Assembly (NCBI RefSeq): GCF_018967865.2
Contig: NZ_JAHLZY020000001.1
Coordinates: 3,658,001 to 3,722,000 of the forward strand
Direction of reading: 5' to 3'
From: Hymenobacter siberiensis
GTDB taxonomy: Bacteria; Bacteroidota; Bacteroidia; Cytophagales; Hymenobacteraceae
Length of the DNA: 64,000 bases
Shown here: piece by piece, positions 16,523-25,225 of the stretch
Layout: each line of letters starts with the position of its first letter
How positions within the stretch are numbered: the stretch's first letter is position 1
Program-made: the position numbers and the translations under genes
Notes under the pieces: model-generated
The model's database searches: none
Told to the model about the DNA's origin: nothing
What the model saw: the letters and a program-made list of their open reading frames with translations, nothing else

Positions 16523-18436
16523 ATGAAAACCCTCCGCTCGCTTAGACTGCTGTTGCTGCTGTTGCTGCTGCCGCTGGCGGCTTCGGCCACGCACATTGTG
16601 GGCGGCGAGCTGGATTTGCAGTACAAGTCCGGCAGCACCTACACGCTCAGCCTCAACCTGTATTTTGATGCCATCAACGGCAACCCGCTGGCCTTGGACC
16701 AAAGCCTTATAGCCAGCATTTTTGTGAAAGCCACCAACCAGCGAGTGGTGAACGTGACGCTGCCGCTCACCAGCAATACCTTCGTACAATATACCAACCC
16801 GGCCTGCGCCGTGGGCTCGCTGAGCACCCGCAAGCTAGTATATACCAAAGATATCACCCTGGATATCAACACCTACGCCAACCCCGGCGGCTACTACGTG
16901 GCCGTGGAGCGCTGCTGCCGCAACATCAGTATCAGCAACATTATGAACCCGGCCGGCGCGGCCCAGACCTTTTACCTCGAGTTTCCGGCCGTCGTGCGCT
17001 CGGGCGCGGCTTTTATTGATTCCACGCCGCGCATTTTCCCGCCCCTGGGCGACTATGCATGCCGGGGCGAGCTGTTTTATTACGACTTCGGCGGGCAGGA
17101 CATCGACGGCGACTCGCTCGCCTACGATATGGTGACGCCGCTGAATGGCCACGCCTCGGCGGCCGTGGGCAACACCGCGCCCCTGCCCAGCGCCGCGCCC
17201 TACGCCCCCATCACCTGGAGCCCGAGCCTGAGCGCCGCCAACCAGATTCCGGGCACGTCGGCCCTGGGCATTAACGCGCGCACCGGCCGCCTCACGGTGC
17301 GGGCCACCAACCTGGGCCTGTTCGTGTTCGGGGTGCGCTGCGCGGAGTTTCGCAAGGGCGTGAAAATCGGCGAAACGCGGCGCGACTTCCAGCTTTATGT
17401 GCTGAACTGCCCCACCAACCTGGCGCCCAGGCTCCAGGTGCACCCCGCCAACAGCGCCACGCTGTACCGCCCCGGCCGCGATACGCTACGCCTGCTGCCC
17501 GGCGGCAACCGATGCCTCACCATTCGCTACACCGACTCCGACCCCAACTCGGTGCTTACCATGAGCACCCGGCCGGTCAATTTCACGGTGCCCGCGCCCA
17601 CCTTCACCACTAGTACCAGCGGCACGGTGCGGGCCGCCGGCGCCCCCGACACTCTCACCGCCACCCTCTGCTTCCCCGATTGCGCCGACACCAAGGGCAA
17701 GGTGTACCTGCTCGACCTCATTGTGGCCGATAACGGGTGCAGTCTGCCCAAGCACGATACCGTGCGCGTAGCCTTCACCGCCACGCAGGGCACCAACGCG
17801 GCCCCGGTGCTCAGTAGCAGCTTCCCGCCCGCCCCGGCTCCCACCGTAGATACCGCCCCCACGGTGGTGCGCGTGACGCTGGGCCTGCGCTACACCGCCA
17901 CCCTGACCGGCACCGATGCCAACCGCAACGCCTTGGCCCTCGCGGCCGTGGGCGAGGGCTTCGACCTCGCGGCGATGGGCATGCAGTTCACGGCCCAGAA
18001 TGGCGCGGGCCTGGCCAATGGAACCTTCGCCTGGGAGCCCACCTGCGCCGCCGTGGCGGCCATCGGCACCAGCAATGGCCTGGTGGTGCACTTCAAGCTG
18101 ACCGAAACCGGCCCCTGCGTACCGCTGCCGCAGGAGCGGACCATCCGCTTCGAGGTGGTGCCGGTGACGGAGCTGACAGCCTTCCGCCCGCCCAACGTCA
18201 TCACGCCGAACGGCGACGGGTTGAACGACTTTCTGCGGATGCCCGACCTGCCGGTGGACTTCTGCGATAATAAATTTGCGGGTATCAAAATCTTCTCGCG
18301 CTGGGGCCAGCAGATATTTGCTTCGGCAGAGCGCGAGTTTCAGTGGGGCGGCCAGGGCGCGGGCGGGCTGTATTATTACCTGGCTACTTACACCGACGGC
18401 CGCAAGTTTAAGGGCTGGGTGGAGGTGATTCCGTAG
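16523..18436 (+). CDS. Large secreted protein with T9SS type B sorting domain
   Basis: A 637-residue protein with a Leu-rich signal peptide (MKTLRSLRLLLLLLLLPLAA) and mature start THIVGGELDLQYKSG, a pattern common to Bacteroidota gliding-motility/adhesin-like proteins. The central part is beta-rich with Ig/PKD-like repeats (DSLAYDMVTPLNG, APYAPITWSPSLSAANQIPG, TVRVAFTATQGTNAAPVL). The C-terminus is a T9SS type B domain: FRPPNVITPNGDGLNDFLRM to IFSRWGQQIFAS and YYYLATYTDGRKFKGWVEVI. It should be secreted by the type IX system. The start at 16523 is chosen since the longer frame is translated repeat sequence. Confidence 0.9.
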   Translation: MKTLRSLRLLLLLLLLPLAASATHIVGGELDLQYKSGSTYTLSLNLYFDAINGNPLALDQSLIASIFVKATNQRVVNVTLPLTSNTFVQYTNPACAVGSLSTRKLVYTKDITLDINTYANPGGYYVAVERCCRNISISNIMNPAGAAQTFYLEFPAVVRSGAAFIDSTPRIFPPLGDYACRGELFYYDFGGQDIDGDSLAYDMVTPLNGHASAAVGNTAPLPSAAPYAPITWSPSLSAANQIPGTSALGINARTGRLTVRATNLGLFVFGVRCAEFRKGVKIGETRRDFQLYVLNCPTNLAPRLQVHPANSATLYRPGRDTLRLLPGGNRCLTIRYTDSDPNSVLTMSTRPVNFTVPAPTFTTSTSGTVRAAGAPDTLTATLCFPDCADTKGKVYLLDLIVADNGCSLPKHDTVRVAFTATQGTNAAPVLSSSFPPAPAPTVDTAPTVVRVTLGLRYTATLTGTDANRNALALAAVGEGFDLAAMGMQFTAQNGAGLANGTFAWEPTCAAVAAIGTSNGLVVHFKLTETGPCVPLPQERTIRFEVVPVTELTAFRPPNVITPNGDGLNDFLRMPDLPVDFCDNKFAGIKIFSRWGQQIFASAEREFQWGGQGAGGLYYYLATYTDGRKFKGWVEVIP

Positions 18437-18473
18437 CGGGGTGGCAATGCTTGGTTACCCGTCATTTCATTAC

Positions 18474-18506
18474 CCGTCATGCAGAGCGCAGCGCTCTGCA
18501 TGACGG
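18474..18506. repeat. Compact palindrome (CCGTCATGCAGAGCGC)
   Basis: Arms CCGTCATGCAGAGCGC and its reverse complement meet with almost no spacer. It is the minimal form of the GTCATGCAGAGC repeat family and sits between the T9SS type B gene and the PqqD-like gene, where it may act as a terminator stem. Confidence 0.8.
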
Positions 18507-18556
18507 CCTTTATAAAAACCAGCGCCAACGCTACTTCTACCTACTTTTCCCCTCCC

Positions 18557-18835
18557 ATGAAGCTAAAGCCCAACATTGCCACCAGCGAGGCCGGATTCAT
18601 CTTTAATCCCGCCACCGGCGACTCCTTCGCGGCCAACCCGCTGGCGGCCGACATCCTGGCCCGCGCCAAGGCCGGCCTGGACGCGGCGGCCATCAAGGCC
18701 GGCATTCTGGAGTGCTACGACGTAGCCCCCGGCCAGCTCGAAAAGGACTGGGACGACCTGCTGGCCCAGCTGCGCGACTTCAACCTGCTGGTGGAAGCGG
18801 GAAGCGAGGAGCGGGGAGCGGGCAACAAAAAGTAA
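18557..18835 (+). CDS. PqqD-like peptide-chaperone (RRE) domain protein
   Basis: A 92-residue protein that is almost entirely a PqqD/RRE winged-helix domain: KLKPNIATSEAGFIFNPATG, DSFAANPLAADILARAKAG, then AAIKAGILECYDVAPGQLEK and DWDDLLAQLRDFNLLVEAG. PqqD-type domains bind the leader part of a substrate peptide and present it to a modifying enzyme. Here it directly precedes an ATP-grasp gene (10 bases) and a PLP decarboxylase gene. No radical-SAM gene, the usual PqqD partner, is nearby, which makes this arrangement unusual. The C-terminal tail EERGAGNKK is encoded by a palindromic repeat. The start at 18557 follows the family. Confidence 0.82.
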   Translation: MKLKPNIATSEAGFIFNPATGDSFAANPLAADILARAKAGLDAAAIKAGILECYDVAPGQLEKDWDDLLAQLRDFNLLVEAGSEERGAGNKK

Positions 18836-18877
18836 CCTGCGCCAATGCCCACTCCCCACTCCCCGCTTCCCGCTTCC
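18793..18877. repeat. Inverted repeat spanning the PqqD/ATP-grasp gene junction
   Basis: GGAAGCGGGAAGCGAGGAGC at 18793 onward and its near reverse complement ending GCTTCCCGCTTCC at 18877 form a palindrome. The left arm is translated as the end of the PqqD-like protein; the right arm as the first residues of the ATP-grasp protein. Confidence 0.75.
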
Positions 18878-19924
18878 AACACCCGGCCGCGCCTCACCGT
18901 GGCCGTGACCGGCCTTAATGCCACCGACAGCCCCGGCCCGGGCGTGGCCGTTATCCGCGCCCTGCGCGAGAGCACGGATTTCGACCTGCGCATCATCGGG
19001 CTGAGCTACGAGGCGTTGGAGCCGGGCATTTACCTGCGTGAGCTGGTGGATAAGTCCTACCAGCTGCCCTACCCGGCGGCGGGCACGGCGGCGCTACTGG
19101 CGCGGCTGGCCCACATCCGCGAGCGGGAGGAAGTGGCCGTGCTCATCCCCAACTTCGATGCCGAGCTGTTCAACTTCATCAAGCTGGAGCCAGAATTACG
19201 GGCGCTGGGCATCCACACGTTTCTGCCCACGCTGGCCCAGCTCGACGCCCGCGACAAGCTGAACCTTGCCGCCTTCGGGGCTGCGCACGGCTTCAGCACC
19301 CCCGCCAGCCGGCCGCTGCACAGCGCTTTTGAAATAACGACTGCCGCCGAAACCCTGGGCTGGCCGCTGGTGCTGAAGGGCCGCTACTACGATGCCGCCG
19401 TGGTGCACTCGCTGGCGCAGGCCGAGCAGGCGTTTGCGCGGCTGAGCGGGCTGTGGGGCATGCCACTCATCGCACAGCAGTTTGTGGCGGGGCAGGAAAT
19501 CAACATTGCCGGGCTGGGCGACGGGCACGGCCGCGCCCTGAGCGCAGTGCCCATGCGCAAGCTCACCATCACGGACCGGGGCAAAGCCTGGGCCGGCATC
19601 ACCCTGGAGGATGAGGCCCTGCTGGCCCTGGCCCGCCGCTTTGCCGAGGCCACCCGCTGGCGCGGTGGCTTCGAGCTAGAGCTGATTCGCACGGCCACGA
19701 ATGAGCTGGTGATTCTCGAAATCAACCCCCGCTTCCCGGCCTGGATATACCTCACGGCCGCCGCCGGCCAAAACCAGCCCGCCGCCCTGCTCCGCCTGGC
19801 CCTGGCCCTACCCGTGCCGATGATGGAAGGCTATGCCGTGGGCAAGATGTTCGTGCGCTACGCCTGGGATTTGATTACCGACCACACCGAATTCCAGCAA
19901 GTGGCCGCGCTGGGTGAACTTTGA
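18845..19924 (+). CDS. ATP-grasp carboxylate ligase
   Basis: A 359-residue ATP-grasp enzyme of the carbamoyl-phosphate-synthase-like type. It starts with a pre-ATP-grasp Rossmann-like part (RLTVAVTGLNATDSPGPGVA). The ATP-binding core includes GWPLVLKGRYYDAAVVHSLA, LIAQQFVAGQEINIAGLGDG and the magnesium site LVILEINPRFPAWIYLTAA (Glu and Asn). Such enzymes join a carboxylate to an amine or other nucleophile via acyl phosphate. The product is not predictable, but the PqqD-like and decarboxylase partners suggest modification of a peptide or amino acid. The first dozen residues (MPTPHSPLPASNT) come from a repeat; the real start may be nearer residue 14. Confidence 0.88.
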   Translation: MPTPHSPLPASNTRPRLTVAVTGLNATDSPGPGVAVIRALRESTDFDLRIIGLSYEALEPGIYLRELVDKSYQLPYPAAGTAALLARLAHIREREEVAVLIPNFDAELFNFIKLEPELRALGIHTFLPTLAQLDARDKLNLAAFGAAHGFSTPASRPLHSAFEITTAAETLGWPLVLKGRYYDAAVVHSLAQAEQAFARLSGLWGMPLIAQQFVAGQEINIAGLGDGHGRALSAVPMRKLTITDRGKAWAGITLEDEALLALARRFAEATRWRGGFELELIRTATNELVILEINPRFPAWIYLTAAAGQNQPAALLRLALALPVPMMEGYAVGKMFVRYAWDLITDHTEFQQVAALGEL

Positions 19925-20133
19925 GCTCCCCTCCTCGGCTGAGGAGAGGATATTGCCGCGTAGCGGCAACGGGGGTGGTTGACCGCGTTGAACGACACCC
20001 GAACGACACCCGGCTGGTGCGGCCGAATCACGCCCAAACGATGCCCGGCTGGTGCGGCCGCGAGTCGTTCAACGATTCAACCACCCCAGCTGTCGCTTCG
20101 CGCCAGCATTCCCTCCTCAGCCGAGGAGGGGAG
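19925..20133. repeat. Long inverted repeat (CTCCCCTCCTCGGCTGAGGAG family)
   Basis: The arms begin GCTCCCCTCCTCGGCTGAGG and end with CCTCCTCAGCCGAGGAGGGG. The loop region has internal repeated elements, including GGTGGTTGA.CG and GAGTCGTTCAACGA, that recur at 28807-29029, so the two belong to one family. It fills the gap between the ATP-grasp and decarboxylase genes. Confidence 0.8.
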
Positions 20134-20161
20134 TTGTCCGCTGGCGCATTATTATCCATCC

Positions 20162-21508
20162 ATGAAACGCCCCTACGAACGTCCTACCCTCCGCAAGCTC
20201 ACGGCCGGCGCGCTGCACAAGTTTGGGCCGCGCGCCGGGGCCGCACCCACGGCCGCCCTCGATGGCGTAGCCGTGGCGGAGCTGGTGGCCCGGTTCGGCT
20301 CGCCGCTCTTTGTGCTGAGCGAGCGGCAGCTGCGGCGCAGCTACCAGGCGGCGGTGCGGGCCTTTGGCACGCGCTACCCGGCGGTGCAGCTGGCGTGGTC
20401 GTACAAAACAAACTATCTGAACGCCGTGTGCCGCACCTTCCACCAGGAGGGCGCGTGGGCGGAGGTAGTGAGCGGCATGGAGCTGGAAAAGGCTTTGCTG
20501 AACGGCGTGCCCGGCCCGCACATTCTCTTCAACGGCCCCGGCAAGCGGCGCGCCGATTTGGAGCGGGCCTGCGCGGTCGATGCCGTCATTCACCTCGACA
20601 ATGCCGATGAGCTGCACCTGCTGCTGGACGTGGCCGCCGGCCGCGCCAGCCGGCCCCGCGTGGCCCTGCGCGTGAATCTCGACGCGGGCATCTACCCGCA
20701 GTGGGACCGGTTCGGCTTCAACCTGGAGAATGGCGAGGCCTGGCAGGCCCTGGGCCGCGTGGTGGCCTCGGGGCGGCTGGCGCTGGTGGGGCTGCACTGC
20801 CACATCGGAACTTATGTGCTCCAGCCCAAGGCGTATGGCGTGGCGGCCACCAAGCTGGCAGCGCTGGCCCGGCGCTGCCGGCGCGAGCTGAACACGGCCG
20901 TGCAGTACCTCGACCTGGGCGGCGGCTTCCCTTCCACCAACACCCTGAAAGGCGCTTACCTTCCCGCCGCCGATACCGTGCCGCCGCTCGACGAATACGC
21001 CGAAGCCATCACCGGGGCCCTGCTCGGCGCAGGCTTCCCGGCCGATGAGCTGCCGCTGCTGGTGCTGGAAGCCGGCCGGGCGCTGGTGGACGACGCGGGC
21101 TCGCTCATCGGCTCGGTGCTAGCCAACAAGCGCCTGGCCGACGGCCGCCGCGCCACCATCCTCGACTTCGGGGTGAACCTGCTCTTCACCTCCTTTTGGT
21201 ACGACCACCACATCAGCCCCACCCGCGAATTCTCGGACCAAACCGAGCCCACCGTGCTCTACGGCCCCCTCTGTATGAACATCGACCAGCTCCGCAACAG
21301 CATCGCCCTGCCCCTGCTCGCCCCCAGCGATACCGTGGTGGTGCACAAAGTGGGCGCATACAACATGAGCCAGTGGCAGCAGTTCATCAACCTGCGGCCC
21401 AACGTAGTGATGATTGACGAGGCCGGCGCGGTGCATATAATAAGAGCCGCCGAAACGCTGGAGTACCTGCAGCAGCTGGAGCGGGTGCCGGCGCACCTGC
21501 TTCCTTAA
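20162..21508 (+). CDS. Fold-type III PLP decarboxylase (diaminopimelate/ornithine-decarboxylase-like) with leader-like N-terminus
   Basis: A 448-residue alanine-racemase-fold decarboxylase. The PLP lysine is K82 in AWSYKTNYL; HCHIGT, YLDLGGGFPSTNT, LEAGRALVDDAG, YGPLCMNIDQL and KVGAYNMSQW are all in place. The first 22 residues precede the fold and read MKRPYERPTLRKLTAGALHK. The pattern Y5xxP8xL10 followed by a Gly is like the leader motif seen in lasso-peptide precursors that PqqD-like RRE domains bind. Its gene neighbours include such an RRE protein, so the N-terminus may dock this enzyme or act as a peptide substrate. The start at 20162 is used; upstream sequence is repeat. Confidence 0.85.
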   Translation: MKRPYERPTLRKLTAGALHKFGPRAGAAPTAALDGVAVAELVARFGSPLFVLSERQLRRSYQAAVRAFGTRYPAVQLAWSYKTNYLNAVCRTFHQEGAWAEVVSGMELEKALLNGVPGPHILFNGPGKRRADLERACAVDAVIHLDNADELHLLLDVAAGRASRPRVALRVNLDAGIYPQWDRFGFNLENGEAWQALGRVVASGRLALVGLHCHIGTYVLQPKAYGVAATKLAALARRCRRELNTAVQYLDLGGGFPSTNTLKGAYLPAADTVPPLDEYAEAITGALLGAGFPADELPLLVLEAGRALVDDAGSLIGSVLANKRLADGRRATILDFGVNLLFTSFWYDHHISPTREFSDQTEPTVLYGPLCMNIDQLRNSIALPLLAPSDTVVVHKVGAYNMSQWQQFINLRPNVVMIDEAGAVHIIRAAETLEYLQQLERVPAHLLP

Positions 21509-21529
21509 CTTTCATCGCCCTCCCCGAAA

Positions 21530-21632
21530 ACCTCACCCCCGGCCCCTCTCCCCAGGAGAGGGGAGCCTGACGACCCGTAACCGAAGTATTTCCGGTGCCC
21601 CTCTCTTTTGGAGAGTGGGTCGGGGGTGAGGT
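21530..21632. repeat. Intergenic inverted repeat (CCTCACCCCCGGCCCCTCTC family)
   Basis: ACCTCACCCCCGGCCCCTCT at the left pairs with an imperfect copy ending GGGGGTGAGGT at the right; copies occur at 16373, 54254 and 58004. It separates the decarboxylase from the transporter-peptidase gene. Confidence 0.8.
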
Positions 21633-21650
21633 TACGCCAGCCGCGCCGTT

Positions 21651-24044
21651 ATGACTCCTACCCTTACATCCTTCCTTCGCGCCGTGCTGCACAGCTACGC
21701 CATGCTGTTCTTTTCGCAGCATCGGGGCTTTGCAGCGGTGCTGCTGCTAGTGTCGTTTGGGCACCCGGTGGTGGGGGCGGCGGGGTTGGTCAGCACCTGC
21801 CTGGCGGTGGCCGGGGCGCAGCTGGGCGGCTTCAATAAGGAATGGACCGCCAGCGGTGCCTACAGTTTCAACGCCCTGCTTACCGGGCTGGGGCTGGCCT
21901 CGTTTTTCGCGCCGGGCTGGGGGCTGGCGGGGCTGGTGGTGGTGGGCGCGGGCCTGGCCCTGCTGCTGAGCGTGGCCCTGGGCGGCTGGCTGGGCGGGCG
22001 GGGACTGCCGTTTTTGTCGGTGCCGTTTGTGGGCACGGTGTGGGTGCTGCTGCTGGGAGCCGGGCCGCTGCTGCACCTGCCGGCGGCCGAAAGCGGCATC
22101 TACTGGCTGAACGATGCCTACGCCCTGGGCGGCCCCCGGCTGGCCACGGCCGCCCAATGGGTGGGCGACTGGCCCTGGCCGCCGCTGCTGGCTACGTACC
22201 TGCGGGCGCTGAGCGCGGTGCTATTTCAGGACAGTGCGCTGGGCGGGCTGCTGGTGGCGATGGGGCTGCTGTGGCACTCGCGCATTGCGTTTTCGCTATC
22301 GGTGCTGGGCTTTTTGGGAGCATATGGCTTGCTGCTGCTCACCGGGCCGGCGGGCAGCGGGCCGCCCGATTATAACCTGGGGGCCAACTACGTGGTGGCG
22401 GCCGTGGCCGTGGGCGGCGTGTTCGTCATTCCCTCGGCGGCCAGCTACGGGTGGGCCTTACTGAGCGTGCCCGTGACGGTGGTGGTGCTAGCCGGCTGCA
22501 CTACGGTGCTGGACCGGCTGGGACTGCCGGCGCTGTCGCTGCCCTACTGCGCCACGGCTTTGTTGTTCCTCTACGTGCTACTGCTGCGCGAGCGGCCGGG
22601 CGCGGGACTGGTGCTCACGCCCATCCAGCGCTACTCGCCCGAGCGCAACCTCTACGCCTACGCCACGGCCCGGGTGCGGCTGGCCCACCAGGGCGCGGTG
22701 CCCCTCACCCTGCCCTTCCTGGGCGCGTGGACCTGCACCCAGGGCTACACCGACGGTGGCCCTACCCACCTCGGCGACTGGGGCCAGGCTCTGGACTTCG
22801 CCATCACTGACGCCGACGGCCGCACCTACCACGGCACCGGCCGCGCCCTGAGCGACTACTACGCCTACAACAAGCCCGTGCTGGCCCCCGCCGACGGTGT
22901 GGTGCAGGAAGTCATTCAGCACATCGAAGACAATGCCATCGGCGAGGTGAACACCCGCGAGAACTGGGGCAATACCGTCGTAATCCGCCATGCGGCCGGG
23001 CTGTTCACCCAGCTTTCGCACCTGCGCGCCCACTCGGTGCCGGTGAAGGTGGGCGACTACGTACGGCGCGGCGACATCGTTGGTACCTGCGGCAGCTCGG
23101 GGCGCTCGCCCGAGCCGCACCTGCACTTCCAGGTGCAGGCCACTCCCTACTTGGGTTCGCGCACGCTGGCCTACCCGTTGGCGTATTTCGTGGCAGCGGC
23201 GGGGGTGAGCGCGGCCAGTATTCCCGCACAGCCAACCCCGCCGTCGCGGAAGCTCAGGCAGCAGCTTGCTCAGTCAATAAATTTATCAGCAAGCATTTAT
23301 GGGCAAGCAAATGCTGCATTGGATTCGCCGGCTAGGATGAGCTACGCCCCCGATGGAACAACACGCCCGGCCGAAACCCCTGCTTTTGCTGCTTCCCAAA
23401 TGCCGCAGCTCCGGCACTTTGCCGTGCCCGTGGCGGGCGAAATCGTGCGCCCGCCCACCTTCAACCGCACTCTGAGCCAGGCCCTGCGCCTGCCCCCCGG
23501 CTACGCGCTGGACGTGCGCGATGCCGCCGCGCCCACCGCCCCGGCCCAGCGCTGGGAAGTATTCACCGATGCCTACAACCTGACCTATCTGCGCTGCCAA
23601 CGCACGGGAGCGGTGCTCTACTTCGGGGGCGATGAGTCGGTGTTCTACTGCACGGCTTTTTATGGCGATGAAAGCTCGTGGCTCTTTCTGCTTTACCAGG
23701 CCGCCTACCGGGTGCCGCTGGCCGGCCTGCCGGGCCAGGTCGTGCACGACGAGTTTCCGCTGACCGTGGTGCACAACCCGGCTCTTACCTGGGCGCAGGA
23801 TGTGCTGGCCCCATTTTACCGTTTCCTGCGCCCCACTTTTTGGGCCGAGGAACTACCCGCCACGGCCGGCCATTGGCCCGGCGGTCCGGTGCGGCTGCGC
23901 AGCCGTGTGGTGGTGGCAGGCTTTGGCCGCGCCCGCGAGGTACAGGCTGCCGAGCTGCTTTTTACCGAAGGCCGGCTCGCCGAGCTGCGCGTGCGCCGTG
24001 CCACCGGCAGCGTCACCCTCACCTGCTCAGTAGCCGACGCATGA
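21651..24044 (+). CDS. Urea-transporter domain fused to M23-type peptidase
   Basis: A 797-residue protein with two parts. Residues 1-310 are a urea-transporter (UT) domain: about ten membrane helices with FSQHRGFAAVLLLVSFGHPV, SGAYSFNALLTGLGLASFFA and GLLWHSRIAFSLSVLGFLGA. From about 350 to 510 an M23 (LytM-like) metallopeptidase domain follows: HLGDWGQALDFAIT for the first zinc ligands, VLAPADGVVQEV, NTVVIRHAAGLFTQLSHLRA and HLHFQVQ. A further C-terminal beta-rich domain (520-797) is of no known family. The fusion puts a periplasmic peptidase on a small-molecule channel. The last codon overlaps the next gene (ATGA). Confidence 0.85.
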   Translation: MTPTLTSFLRAVLHSYAMLFFSQHRGFAAVLLLVSFGHPVVGAAGLVSTCLAVAGAQLGGFNKEWTASGAYSFNALLTGLGLASFFAPGWGLAGLVVVGAGLALLLSVALGGWLGGRGLPFLSVPFVGTVWVLLLGAGPLLHLPAAESGIYWLNDAYALGGPRLATAAQWVGDWPWPPLLATYLRALSAVLFQDSALGGLLVAMGLLWHSRIAFSLSVLGFLGAYGLLLLTGPAGSGPPDYNLGANYVVAAVAVGGVFVIPSAASYGWALLSVPVTVVVLAGCTTVLDRLGLPALSLPYCATALLFLYVLLLRERPGAGLVLTPIQRYSPERNLYAYATARVRLAHQGAVPLTLPFLGAWTCTQGYTDGGPTHLGDWGQALDFAITDADGRTYHGTGRALSDYYAYNKPVLAPADGVVQEVIQHIEDNAIGEVNTRENWGNTVVIRHAAGLFTQLSHLRAHSVPVKVGDYVRRGDIVGTCGSSGRSPEPHLHFQVQATPYLGSRTLAYPLAYFVAAAGVSAASIPAQPTPPSRKLRQQLAQSINLSASIYGQANAALDSPARMSYAPDGTTRPAETPAFAASQMPQLRHFAVPVAGEIVRPPTFNRTLSQALRLPPGYALDVRDAAAPTAPAQRWEVFTDAYNLTYLRCQRTGAVLYFGGDESVFYCTAFYGDESSWLFLLYQAAYRVPLAGLPGQVVHDEFPLTVVHNPALTWAQDVLAPFYRFLRPTFWAEELPATAGHWPGGPVRLRSRVVVAGFGRAREVQAAELLFTEGRLAELRVRRATGSVTLTCSVADA

Positions 24045-25225
24045 GGAAATTAGCCCTGCTGCTGGTACTGCTGGCCGGAACCACCGCCGCCCACGCCCAG
24101 GCCCCGGTGCCCGATTATCAAACCACCGACAGCCTGACCCAGGCCCTGGCCGGGCAGTACCGCTGGGCCGCGCTCGACTCGGTGGGAGGCGCCGCCCTGC
24201 GCCTCGGGCTCGACTACCCGGCCCTGCGCCGCCGGCTGGGCCAGGCCGCCCTGGCCCGCGACCGCCCAGCGCAGGCCACCTGGCACTACGGCCGCGCCCT
24301 GCGCGAAAACCCGGTTGATATCACCGCCCGCTACGGCCTGGCCCTGGCCTACCTCAGCCTGAACCAGCCCGGCCCCGCCGCCCTGGTGGCGCGCGACCTG
24401 CCCGACTCGCTGCGCCGCCCACTGCATCTCAACGGCTTCCAGCTGCTGAGCCGGGTGGAGGTGGAGGCCAGTGGCCAGACCACCCGCCAGGAGCATCGGG
24501 GACCGGCCGGCTTCCTGCGCCTGGGCGTGGGCACCCGCCTCAGCCCCCGCCTCAGCCTGAGCCAGAGCATTAGCTACTTCGGCCAGAACATTGAGCTGCC
24601 CGACCGCCAGCAGCGCGGCCGTGGCACCTCCTACCCCGTGCGCCAGAACGGGTACTACGCCCAGCTGGCCGGCCAGCTGGCGCCGCGCTGGCGGGCACTG
24701 CTCGGCTACCATTTCCTCGACAGCGATTTTGGCCGCCTCGAAACCAGCAGCAGCCACCTTGGCTATGCCGCCCTGGCCTACGCCCGCCCCCACTGGACGG
24801 CGCAGCTGGGCCAGTACGTGGGCACCCTCACCGATACTGCCCGCGCCCAAACCAACCTGCGCCTGACCGTGTACCCGCTCGGCAACCTGCGCCTGTATGG
24901 CTTCGGGCAGGCCAGCGTGGTGCGCTCCAACGGCCGCAGCCACCCGCATGCGCTGCTGGGGGCGGGCGGGCGGCTGCACCGCCGCGCCTGGCTCGATGTG
25001 TACGGCGGCCTGGGCCAGGTGCCGGTGCTGGCCGAGCTCGATGGACTATACGTGTACAATCTACTCGACCCCTTGCAGGCCCGCGCCGGTACCGGCCTGC
25101 TTATTTTGCTGCCCGAGCGGCTCTCGCTGCGCCTGAGCTACGGCCTGGAGCGCCGCCGCGATGCCATCAACGGCTCCCTGTATAACTTGCAATCTCTTAG
25201 TACCGCCCTCGCATGGACCTGGTAA
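24041..25225 (+). CDS. YaiO-like outer-membrane beta-barrel protein
   Basis: A 394-residue protein with signal peptide MRKLALLLVLLAGTTAAHAQ, a TPR-like N-terminal part (AQATWHYGRALRENPVDITARYG), then a barrel-like region with alternating aromatic residues (LSLSQSISYFGQNIEL, YYAQLAGQLAPRWRALLGYH, GRLETSSSHLGYAALAYARP) and a C-terminal aromatic residue (TALAWTW). This layout resembles YaiO-type proteins. It overlaps the upstream UT/M23 gene by four bases and the TPR gene downstream by 13 bases, so translation is coupled throughout. Confidence 0.75.
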   Translation: MRKLALLLVLLAGTTAAHAQAPVPDYQTTDSLTQALAGQYRWAALDSVGGAALRLGLDYPALRRRLGQAALARDRPAQATWHYGRALRENPVDITARYGLALAYLSLNQPGPAALVARDLPDSLRRPLHLNGFQLLSRVEVEASGQTTRQEHRGPAGFLRLGVGTRLSPRLSLSQSISYFGQNIELPDRQQRGRGTSYPVRQNGYYAQLAGQLAPRWRALLGYHFLDSDFGRLETSSSHLGYAALAYARPHWTAQLGQYVGTLTDTARAQTNLRLTVYPLGNLRLYGFGQASVVRSNGRSHPHALLGAGGRLHRRAWLDVYGGLGQVPVLAELDGLYVYNLLDPLQARAGTGLLILLPERLSLRLSYGLERRRDAINGSLYNLQSLSTALAWTW

